Assembly (NCBI RefSeq): GCF_017309185.1
Contig: NZ_JAEKJZ010000005.1
Location: 1 to 64,000 of the forward strand
Length of the DNA: 64,000 nt
Direction of reading: 5' to 3'
Origin: Roseibium aggregatum
GTDB taxonomy: Bacteria > Pseudomonadota > Alphaproteobacteria > Rhizobiales > Stappiaceae
The position numbers were made by a program, and so were the translations under genes. Below are positions 16,793 through 23,684 of the stretch, one piece after another. The stretch's first letter is position 1. The number at the start of each line of letters is the position of its first letter. Under the pieces are notes generated by a model. The model searched no databases. It was given only the letters and a program-made list of their open reading frames with translations, and was not told where the DNA came from.

Positions 16793-18637
16793 ATGACCAG
16801 CCATGTCCAGCTTCCGGAGCCGACCGCGGAAATCGTCGCCGTCCAGGACGACCTTGTGACGCTGACACCGCTCGGGGACGCTCCCCTGATCAAGAACGAA
16901 GTGGTCTACATCATCCCGCACGGGCCGGAACGCGAAGGTAAGCCGAGAGAATATCTCAAGGCCGAGGTTCTCCGGGTCCGCGGCAAGACTGCCGAAGCGC
17001 AGGTCTTCGAGAGCACGTCGGGTGTTCGCGTCGGGGACAAGGTGATCCAGAGCGGCGACATGCTCTCCGTCGCCCTCGGTCCGGGGCTTCTCAGCACCGT
17101 GTTCGACGGCCTGCAGAACCCGCTCGCGGACATTGCGGCGGAGCACGGCTTTTTCCTGCCGCGCGGCGTCCTGACCAATGTGCTGGACGAGAAACGCAAA
17201 TGGGCGTTCGAGCCGAAGGTGAAATCCGGCGATCCCGTCAAGGCGGGTGAAACGCTCGGCACGGTTCCCGAAGGCCGTTTCGAACACAGGATCATGACGC
17301 CCTTCGGGCTGACCGGAAACTGGTCCGTCGAACGGGTGCGCGAGGGCTCCTTCACCATCAACGACGTGGTGGTGACACTCAAGAACGACCGGGGCGAGAC
17401 CCGTGACCTCACCATGGTTCAGCACTGGCCCGTGCGCCGCGCCATTCCCGAACGCCTGTTCGCGTCCGGTCAGAGCGAGCGTCTTTACCCGAGCGAGCCT
17501 CTGGTTACCACCCTGCGCCTGATCGACACGTTCTTCCCGATCGCGCGTGGCGGCATGGGCTGTATCCCCGGGCCCTTCGGCGCCGGCAAGACAGTGCTTC
17601 AGTCCCTGATCTCCAGGTTCTCCGCGGTCAACATCGTGATCGTGGTCGCCTGCGGCGAGCGGGCCGGGGAGGTCGTTGAAACCATCACCGAATTTCCCCA
17701 CCAGCCGGACCCGTCCGGCGATGGCACGCTGATGGACCGCACCGTCATCATCTGCAACACGTCCTCCATGCCGGTCGCGGCGCGCGAGGCTTCGATCTAC
17801 ACCGGCATCACGCTCGGCGAGTATTACCGCCAGATGGGCTATGACGTGCTCCTGATCGCCGACAGTACCTCGCGCTGGGCGCAGGCCATGCGCGAGACTT
17901 CCGGACGTCTGGAGGAAATTCCGGGGGAAGAGGCGTTTCCGGCCTATCTCGACAGCGCGATCAAGGGCGTCTACGAGCGTGCCGGTGTGGTGCGTACGGC
18001 ATCCGGTGAAACCGGCAGCCTGACCATGATCGGTACGGTGTCACCGGCGGGCGGCAATTTCGAGGAACCGGTCACCCAGTCGACGCTCGGAACCGTGAAG
18101 ACCTTTCTGGGACTGTCTTCGGAACGCGCCTACAAGCGCTTCTACCCGGCCGTCGACCCGCTCCTGTCCTGGTCGCGCTATCACAAGCAGCTCGGCGAAT
18201 GGTATCAGGAGAACATCGGCCCGGACTGGGTCCCGCGCGTCGAGGAGATGATCGAGCTCCTCAAGAAGGGCGACGAAATCACCCGCATGATGCAGGTTAC
18301 CGGCGAAGAGGGCGTGTCGACCGAAGACTTCGTTCTCCAGCAAAAGGCGCTGTTCCTGGATATGGTCTATCTGCAGCAGGACGCCTTCGACGACGTGGAT
18401 GTCTCCGCGCCGCTCGCCCGTCAGCAGCAGACCTTCGACCTCGCCTACAGGATCGCCAAGACGGATTTCAATTTCGAGGACAAGGACGCGGTGCGCAAGT
18501 TCTTCACCGAGCAGACGTCCCTGTTCAAGAACCTGAACTATTCGGCGGACGGCAGCAACGAACGCAAGAGCCTTCTGGACAAGATCACCCAAAACATCGG
18601 CAACGCACCCAGGCGTGTGACCGGCAAAGGCAACTAG
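16793..18637 (+). CDS. atpA: V/A-type ATPase catalytic subunit A
   Basis: This 614-residue protein is the catalytic subunit of the V1 head. It has a P-loop GPFGAGKT at residues 260-267, the catalytic-Glu region CGERAGEVVETITEF, and the Walker B region VLLIADSTSRWAQAMRE. The bulge insert of about 80 residues (residues 110-190, ending in IMTPFGLTGNW) separates subunit A from F-type beta subunits. AAGGGAG lies nine bases before the ATG. It is the last gene of the operon, although in related operons it comes directly before B, so the order here is a circular permutation. Three copies should form the A3B3 ring and hydrolyse or make ATP. Confidence 0.96.
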   Translation: MTSHVQLPEPTAEIVAVQDDLVTLTPLGDAPLIKNEVVYIIPHGPEREGKPREYLKAEVLRVRGKTAEAQVFESTSGVRVGDKVIQSGDMLSVALGPGLLSTVFDGLQNPLADIAAEHGFFLPRGVLTNVLDEKRKWAFEPKVKSGDPVKAGETLGTVPEGRFEHRIMTPFGLTGNWSVERVREGSFTINDVVVTLKNDRGETRDLTMVQHWPVRRAIPERLFASGQSERLYPSEPLVTTLRLIDTFFPIARGGMGCIPGPFGAGKTVLQSLISRFSAVNIVIVVACGERAGEVVETITEFPHQPDPSGDGTLMDRTVIICNTSSMPVAAREASIYTGITLGEYYRQMGYDVLLIADSTSRWAQAMRETSGRLEEIPGEEAFPAYLDSAIKGVYERAGVVRTASGETGSLTMIGTVSPAGGNFEEPVTQSTLGTVKTFLGLSSERAYKRFYPAVDPLLSWSRYHKQLGEWYQENIGPDWVPRVEEMIELLKKGDEITRMMQVTGEEGVSTEDFVLQQKALFLDMVYLQQDAFDDVDVSAPLARQQQTFDLAYRIAKTDFNFEDKDAVRKFFTEQTSLFKNLNYSADGSNERKSLLDKITQNIGNAPRRVTGKGN

Positions 18638-18768
18638 ATCGTCGCGGTTCAAGTGGGACCGGGAAACCAGCCAGCCTGCTCACTGGGAGGGGCTCATCCC
18701 GTTGGCAGTTGAAACAGGCCAAGACGGCTCTACAGCGCCCCGGTCGTTGAAGAGCCGAAGAAGGTGTC

Positions 18769-19446
18769 ATGGGCGAAGAACTTGTAAAAGTGATTCCGTT
18801 CGCGAAGGGCATGCAGGCGGATACGTTTGCGGCCTTGAAGAAAGACATCACGCGAACCGTGGTCTCGCCCGGTGAGGACATCCTGCGTCCCGGAGACACG
18901 GTGGGTGGTGTGTTCCTGGTCAAGTCAGGGGCCATTCGCGTCTATTACATCGACGCGGAAGGCCGCGAAGGAACGCTTTACTGGATCGGGCCCGGCGAGA
19001 GCTGCATTCTGGCGCTCAACAGCCTGTTTTCAGACATGCCCTATCCGGCCTTTGCGGCCGCGGACACCGAAGGTGTGGAATTCCTGACCCTGTCCGGAAA
19101 GACCTTCAGGCAGCTGTTTGCTCGGGATCCGGCGGTTCAGGCATTTCTGTTCGAGCAACTGTCCGGACGTGTCTATGCTCTGCTCAGCACGCTGGAACAA
19201 ACGATGCGCCTTCCTCAGGAGGAACGCCTGGTTTTGCTGTTGCTGGCACGGGCTGACGAAAGCGGCGTGATTTGTCTGTCGCAGGAGCGGCTCGCGCGTG
19301 ACCTGGGTACGCACCGCGAGGTCGTTTCGCGTCTTTTGCGCAATCTGGCCGGCCAGAACCTGATTTCACTCGCGCACAAGCGGATCACCATCATGGATCG
19401 AAGCCGTCTTGAGGCCATGCTACCCGCTGACGGTCCGGACGGTTGA
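18769..19446 (+). CDS. Crp/Fnr-family transcriptional regulator
   Basis: This 225-residue regulator has a cyclic-nucleotide-binding-like beta barrel (GDTVGGVFLVKSGAIRVYYI, residues 42-61) and a C-terminal winged helix whose recognition region is SQERLARDLGTHREVVSRLL. The N-terminus lacks the four-Cys cluster of Fnr, so direct oxygen sensing by an iron-sulfur cluster is unlikely. It resembles the short Crp-like regulators near energy-metabolism genes. It starts 131 bases downstream of subunit A on the same strand, so it may be part of the ATPase transcript or have its own promoter. A link to control of the V-ATPase is suggested by position only. Confidence 0.88.
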   Translation: MGEELVKVIPFAKGMQADTFAALKKDITRTVVSPGEDILRPGDTVGGVFLVKSGAIRVYYIDAEGREGTLYWIGPGESCILALNSLFSDMPYPAFAAADTEGVEFLTLSGKTFRQLFARDPAVQAFLFEQLSGRVYALLSTLEQTMRLPQEERLVLLLLARADESGVICLSQERLARDLGTHREVVSRLLRNLAGQNLISLAHKRITIMDRSRLEAMLPADGPDG

Positions 19447-19461
19447 CGGTCCTGGACCGTC
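19445..19461 (+). terminator. Short hairpin after the Crp/Fnr gene
   Basis: GACGGTCCTGGACCGTC is a 17-base perfect palindrome starting at the last bases of the Crp/Fnr gene. It lies between converging genes. There is no T-run after it, so it may be a weak terminator or a processing site rather than a classical intrinsic terminator. Confidence 0.35.
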
Positions 19462-19535
19462 GGGCATGCACGGAAAGTGACGGGCAGGGGGAACGCCGGG
19501 GGGCCGTCCGAATTCATCCCCGGCGCACACGCTGT

Positions 19536-20258
19536 TTAACGGGCGAGGGCCTGCGTGACGTCTTCGGTGGTCAACACACCGTTGGCGATCATGCTGTAAT
19601 TCACCAAAGCCGCGTTATAGGCATCGGAGCCGGGGCCCCCGACAGCGTCCTTGACGACAAAGACCTTGAAACCGTTTTCCATCAGGGCGCGCATATGCGA
19701 ATCCACACAAAGGTTGGCAACCAGCCCGCCGAGGATGACCGTGTCTATCCCCCGGGAGCGCAGCTGATAGATCAGGTCGTTGCTTTCCGGGCCGTACATC
19801 TTGTGGGGCGCGACCACGATGGTTTCGCCGTCATGGATGTAGGGTTTGTACGGCGCGTAGAAATCGGCCCCGGATCCTTCGAACCCCTCCGGGTTTGCCA
19901 GGGAGTCGCGATAGAGCGCCCTCATGTCCAGCAGTTGCCGCTGGAGTGCTCCCGCTCCAGACCAGTCGATGTCGACCCTGGTGTAGACCAGAGGGTCGAC
20001 GGCGAGCGCGACGCCCTCTGACTTCGCCGTCTTCATCAGGGTTTCGATATTCGCGACCGTACCGAGTTCGGCAAGGTTTTCCGCGACAAGTCCGTAAAGC
20101 TTGCCGTCGGGAGCGAGGAAGTCATTCTGAGGATCTGTGATCACGATTGCGGTGTGCTTCTTGTCGAAACTGGGCAGGGGATTTTCCGCAGCCGGCGCCA
20201 CGGCGCTGGCGAGCATCAGGGGAAGCCCGGCCGCGATTGTCAGCAATAGAGTCTTCAT
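19536..20258 (-). CDS. Exported isochorismatase-like cysteine hydrolase
   Basis: This 240-residue member of the isochorismatase/cysteine-hydrolase superfamily has the expected catalytic residues: D42 in VITDPQNDF, a Lys in VAPHKMYGPES and the nucleophilic Cys in VANLCVDSHMRA with its cis-peptide region. An N-terminal signal sequence (MKTLLLTIAAGLPLMLASAV, cut near AAE) predicts export to the periplasm, which is unusual, since nicotinamidase and ureidoacrylate hydrolase relatives are cytoplasmic. ATG 20258 is chosen so that the signal peptide is at the N-terminus. It is divergent from a binding protein for pyrimidine-like ligands, so a nitrogen-compound amidase is possible; the substrate is unknown. 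Confidence 0.85.
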   Translation of the reverse strand: MKTLLLTIAAGLPLMLASAVAPAAENPLPSFDKKHTAIVITDPQNDFLAPDGKLYGLVAENLAELGTVANIETLMKTAKSEGVALAVDPLVYTRVDIDWSGAGALQRQLLDMRALYRDSLANPEGFEGSGADFYAPYKPYIHDGETIVVAPHKMYGPESNDLIYQLRSRGIDTVILGGLVANLCVDSHMRALMENGFKVFVVKDAVGGPGSDAYNAALVNYSMIANGVLTTEDVTQALAR

Positions 20259-20352
20259 GTCCACAACCTTCTGTTGGTCTATCCAATTCGCCAGGCGACA
20301 CAGATGTCGCTTCCGGCGGCTCCGGTTGTAGGAAGCTGACGCACATGGCTCT

Positions 20353-20366
20353 GGAACAATTGTTCC
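20353..20366. promoter_or_regulatory. Perfect palindrome, candidate operator
   Basis: GGAACAATTGTTCC is a perfect 14-base palindrome 95 bases upstream of the cysteine hydrolase start. It has the look of a MarR- or TetR-type operator. No adjacent regulator gene identifies the protein that binds it. Confidence 0.5.
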
Positions 20367-20510
20367 ACTCTTAAACTCGATTTTTCGAGGAAGGGGGTGA
20401 ACCGAAGCCCAGGGTCCGTACCCTGACGTCTTTTGCAACGATAATGCCGGCATTTCGGCCTTGATCAAAAAATAACCTTGACCAGAGACACGGCAACTTT
20501 CTAGATTTTC

Positions 20511-20526
20511 TTGACCAAATGGTCAG
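20511..20526. promoter_or_regulatory. RutR-like operator
   Basis: TTGACCAAATGGTCAG matches 13 of the 14 fixed positions of the E. coli RutR consensus TTGACCA-NN-TGGTCAA. RutR is the TetR-family regulator that senses uracil and thymine. It lies 168 bases upstream of the NMT1/THI5-type binding protein, which belongs to a family that binds pyrimidines and their precursors. Regulation by a RutR homologue encoded elsewhere is inferred. Confidence 0.55.
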
Positions 20527-20694
20527 CGGACAACGCGCAGAAGGCAGAATGCCCGGTGCTCTGGCCGCGGCCGACTTGCCGGTGGTGGAAGGAATGGTCG
20601 GGAACCGCTATGGCCCCGCTCCGGCAAGGGTTTAAAATTCCAGAGAAGGGCCCGGCCGCATGGACCGAAGCCCGCAACCGCTAGGGGAATGGCA

Positions 20695-21684
20695 ATGAAG
20701 GCATTGAAAAGTCTGGCACTCGTGTCGGCAATGGGCGCGGGTCTGCTCTCGGGAGCGGCACAGGCCGCCGACGAGCTGACGCTGCAGCTGAAGTGGGTCA
20801 CGCAAGGCCAGTTCGCAGGCTATTACGTGGCCAAGGACAAGGGCTTCTACGAAGAAGAAGGCCTGGATGTGACGATCAAGCCGGGCGGCCCGGACATCGC
20901 TCCGCCGCAGGTCATCGCCGGCGGCGGCGCCGACGTGATCATCGACTGGATGCCGTCCGCGCTGGCGTCGCGCGAAAAGGGCGTGCCGCTCGTCAACATT
21001 GCGCAGCCGTTCAAGAAGTCCGGCATGATGCTGACCTGCCGCAAGGAAACCGGCATCACCGGTCCCGACGATTTCAAGGGCAAGACCCTCGGCGTCTGGT
21101 TCTTCGGCAACGAGTATCCGTTCCTGTCGTGGATGAGCCAGCTGGGCATTCCGACCGAGGGCGGCGACGACGGCGTGACTGTTCTGAAGCAGGGCTTCAA
21201 CGTCGATCCGCTGCTGCAGAAGCAGGCCGACTGCATCTCCACCATGACCTATAACGAGTACTGGCAGGTGATCGACGCGGGCATTCCCGCCGAAGATCTT
21301 GTCGTCTTCAAGTACGAGGACCAGGGCGTTGCCACGCTGGAAGACGGTCTTTACGTTCTGGAATCCAGCCTCGAAGACGAGGCCATGGTCGACAAGCTGG
21401 CCCGTTTCGTGAAAGCGTCCATGAAGGGCTGGGCCTACGCTGCCGAGCACCCGGAAGAGGCAGCCGAAATCGTTCTGGAAAACGACGCCACCGGCGCGCA
21501 GACCGAAAAGCACCAGATCCGCATGGTCGGGGAAATCAACAAGCTGGTCGACGGCTCCGACGGCAAGCTGGACATGGACGCCTACGAGCGCACCGTGAAG
21601 TCGCTTCTGGCCGGCGGGTCCGATCCGGTGATCACCAAGGAACCGGAAGGCGCGACCAGCACGGTCGTCACCGACAAGATGTAA
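20695..21684 (+). CDS. NMT1/THI5-like ABC transporter substrate-binding protein
   Basis: This 329-residue periplasmic protein has a signal peptide (MKALKSLALVSAMGAGLLSG, cleaved after AQA) and the family start TLQLKWVTQGQFAGYYVAKD with GFYEEEGLDVTI. Family members bind pyrimidine-type compounds such as thiamin precursors, riboflavin or nucleobases. The ATG at 20695 is preferred to the one at 20689 because AGGGGA lies six bases before it. No permease or ATPase gene is next to it, so it is an orphan that must serve a transporter encoded elsewhere. A RutR-like box upstream points to pyrimidine. It ends in a clear intrinsic terminator. Confidence 0.88.
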   Translation: MKALKSLALVSAMGAGLLSGAAQAADELTLQLKWVTQGQFAGYYVAKDKGFYEEEGLDVTIKPGGPDIAPPQVIAGGGADVIIDWMPSALASREKGVPLVNIAQPFKKSGMMLTCRKETGITGPDDFKGKTLGVWFFGNEYPFLSWMSQLGIPTEGGDDGVTVLKQGFNVDPLLQKQADCISTMTYNEYWQVIDAGIPAEDLVVFKYEDQGVATLEDGLYVLESSLEDEAMVDKLARFVKASMKGWAYAAEHPEEAAEIVLENDATGAQTEKHQIRMVGEINKLVDGSDGKLDMDAYERTVKSLLAGGSDPVITKEPEGATSTVVTDKM

Positions 21685-21711
21685 GACCTGCCCAGGTCCT
21701 GCTTGATTGCG

Positions 21712-21739
21712 AAAGGCCGTCCGGAAGGGCGGCCTTTTT
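21712..21739 (+). terminator. Intrinsic terminator
   Basis: An 11-base stem (AAAGGCCGTCC with GGGCGGCCTTT, one G-T pair) closes a GGAA tetraloop and ends in a run of five T. It lies 28 bases after the binding-protein stop codon and isolates that gene from the next. Confidence 0.88.
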
Positions 21740-21802
21740 GCGTTTTACTCCGCAAACCGCGCGGCCTAAAACAAACCGGAGTTTTTAAGCAAAGCGTTGC
21801 AC

Positions 21803-23098
21803 ATGAAAAAAGCGGTTGTTCTCGGAGCTTACGGTTTCATCGGCGGGGCCTGTGTCAGGGCTCTGCAGGAAGAAGGGTTCGCGGTCCTGGGCATTGGCCG
21901 ATCGGTAACGGCGGCGCAGCGGGCGTTTCCGGATCTGGTCTGGATCATCCGCGACATCGCCTCGGTCTCCGCCGAGGAATGGAAAGAGCTTCTCGCCGAT
22001 GCCGATGTGGTCGTGAATGCCTCGGGCGCTCTGCAGGATGGGTCGCGGGACAATCTGACCGCCATTCACGAAACAGCCGTTTCCCGCGTCGTGGAGGCTC
22101 TGACCGGATCGAAAACGAGGTTCATTCAGATCTCCGCCGCCGGGGTCAGCGAAGACGCGCCGACCGGGTTTTTCCGCACCAAGGCACGAGGCGACAGGAC
22201 GGTCGTGGCGTCGGCCATCGACTGGATCGTTCTGCGTCCCGTTCTCGTCCTGGGGCGCGAAGCCTATGGCGGTACCGCATTGTTACGAGCCAGCGCTGCC
22301 CTGCCTTTGATCGGCGGAAAGGCGTTTCCGCAGGCGAAAGTCCAGACCGTGCATGTCACGGATCTCGCCAGGGCGGTCGCACAGGCCGCGACCGGAAGCC
22401 TCGGCAGCCGTTTCGTGGCCGATCTTGCCGAAGACCAAAGCCGGACGTTCTGGGAACTGACGGTCGGGATCCGGTCCTGGCTCGGGTATGCGCCCTGGCG
22501 CGCGGCGATCGCCGTGCCGGCCTGGACGGTCAGGCTGATCGGAAAAGGCGCGGATGCGCTCGGCTGGCTCGGCTGGCGCTCGCCGCTGAGGACAAACGCC
22601 CTGAAATCGCTGGAAAGCGGTATTACGGGCGACCCGCAAGAGTGGCGGCGGCGCGGAGGGACCAGCCTGAAATCTCTTGAGGAGACCCTGCGTGCGATGC
22701 CAGCGACCGCCCAGGAGCGCGCCTTTTCGAGAGTTTATCTGATCCTGCCGCTCGCCATCGGCTGCCTGTCCCTGTTCTGGCTTTTGTCCGGTCTGATGGG
22801 ACTTTGGTCGTTCCGGGCGGCCCAATCCGTCCTGACGGAGACAGACGTGGCGCACGGCATCGCCGGTGCCGCCGTCATCGGCGGATCGGTCATCGACATT
22901 CTGCTCGGGCTTGGCGTTTTGTGGCGGCGCTGGACCCGTCCGGCCTGCCTGGGCATGGCGGCCGTCTCTCTGGGCTATCTCTTCTTCGGAACGCTGCTGA
23001 CGCCGGAGCTTTGGGCCGACCCGCTGGGACCGTTCGTGAAGATCTTTCCGGCCCTGGTGCTTGCGCTTGCGGTCGCCTTCCTTCTGGACGAACGCTGA
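21803..23098 (+). CDS. SDR-family NAD(P)-binding protein fused to a DoxX-like domain
   Basis: This 431-residue protein has an N-terminal atypical short-chain-dehydrogenase fold with VLGAYGFIGGACVRAL (about residues 5-20) and FIQISAAGVSE, and a C-terminal membrane part with four predicted helices that begins SRVYLILPLAIGCLSLFWLL, like DoxX/DUF4166-linked proteins. The catalytic YxxxK of classical dehydrogenases is replaced by FRTKARGD, typical of atypical NmrA/YbjT-like members. ATG 21803 is used, though a TTG six bases upstream is possible. The stop codon overlaps the start of the DUF2269 gene (TGATG), so the two membrane proteins are probably made together. The reaction is unknown. Confidence 0.83.
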   Translation: MKKAVVLGAYGFIGGACVRALQEEGFAVLGIGRSVTAAQRAFPDLVWIIRDIASVSAEEWKELLADADVVVNASGALQDGSRDNLTAIHETAVSRVVEALTGSKTRFIQISAAGVSEDAPTGFFRTKARGDRTVVASAIDWIVLRPVLVLGREAYGGTALLRASAALPLIGGKAFPQAKVQTVHVTDLARAVAQAATGSLGSRFVADLAEDQSRTFWELTVGIRSWLGYAPWRAAIAVPAWTVRLIGKGADALGWLGWRSPLRTNALKSLESGITGDPQEWRRRGGTSLKSLEETLRAMPATAQERAFSRVYLILPLAIGCLSLFWLLSGLMGLWSFRAAQSVLTETDVAHGIAGAAVIGGSVIDILLGLGVLWRRWTRPACLGMAAVSLGYLFFGTLLTPELWADPLGPFVKIFPALVLALAVAFLLDER

Positions 23099-23571
23099 TG
23101 ACCTACGATCTGCTGAAGTTCGCTCATGTCATCGGTGCCTGCGTGCTCCTGGGAACGGGCGCGGGCATCGCCTTCTTCATGCTGGTTTCGCATCTGTCGA
23201 AAAATCCGGTCCTGATTGCCCATGTCGCCGGCATCGTCGTTCTGGCGGACACGGTCTTCACCGCCACCGCGGCGCTCCTCCAGCCCGTCACGGGTTATTT
23301 CCTCGCGCTGGAGGTCGGCTGGCCGCTCCTGAAAGGCTGGGTGTTCGTCTCGCTCTGTCTTTATGTGTTTGTTGGCGCCCTCTGGCTGCCGGTGGTCTGG
23401 ATCCAGATCCGCATGCGCCGTCTCGCGGCGGAGGCGGCCGAAGCCGGGACGGCGCTTCCGGTGGCCTATTTCAGGCTGTTCCACATCTGGTTCGCCTGCG
23501 GCGTGCCGGCCTTCGCGGCGGTGCTGGCCATCGTCTGGCTGATGCTGACCAAGCCTGACTTTTCAGGCTGA
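23098..23571 (+). CDS. DUF2269 family membrane protein
   Basis: This 157-residue protein has four predicted membrane helices and the family start MTYDLLKFAHVIGACVLLG, with a His that may lie in the membrane. DUF2269 proteins often sit next to SDR-DoxX fusions, as here, where the genes overlap by one base. The function is unknown. The role of the pair is probably in a redox reaction at the membrane, but nothing in the sequence proves it. Confidence 0.85.
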   Translation: MTYDLLKFAHVIGACVLLGTGAGIAFFMLVSHLSKNPVLIAHVAGIVVLADTVFTATAALLQPVTGYFLALEVGWPLLKGWVFVSLCLYVFVGALWLPVVWIQIRMRRLAAEAAEAGTALPVAYFRLFHIWFACGVPAFAAVLAIVWLMLTKPDFSG

Positions 23572-23576
23572 GGGAC

Positions 23577-23684
23577 CTATCCCCGGTCGTCGGGTTCCTT
23601 GCGCATGAGCAGCCAGATCATCGCGCCGATAAACGCGAAGGTCATGAGGTTCAGGATCGTATCGAGCGGGTCACCGATCAGCAT
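23577..23684 (-). CDS. Small single-helix membrane protein, 35 residues
   Basis: The reading frame begins MLIGDPLDTILNLMTFAFIG and ends in a short polar tail (KEPDDRG). One hydrophobic helix spans about residues 10-27, with positive charges following it. It overlaps the end of the BCCT transporter gene by 14 bases on the same strand, and its stop is 5 bases from that of the converging DUF2269 gene. A start with AGGAGCCAGCCC ten bases upstream supports translation. It may be an accessory subunit of the transporter. Detection needs small-protein methods, as most gene finders skip it. Confidence 0.6.
   Translation of the reverse strand: MLIGDPLDTILNLMTFAFIGAMIWLLMRKEPDDRG

Larger units (their letters stand above)
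20259..20694. promoter_or_regulatory. Divergent regulatory region of hydrolase and binding protein
   Basis: This 436-base gap contains no convincing gene. It holds a perfect 14-base palindrome at 20353-20366, a RutR-like box at 20511-20526, and an extra TTGACCA half-site at 20478-20484. The ribosome site AGGGGA at 20683-20688 fixes the start of the binding-protein gene. Spacing leaves room for one promoter in each direction. Confidence 0.6.

Noticed and set aside
20259..20694. TPP riboswitch before the NMT1/THI5-type binding protein
   Set aside because: The conserved CUGAGA and helix P3/P5 elements of the thi box are absent. A RutR-like box is a better explanation of control.
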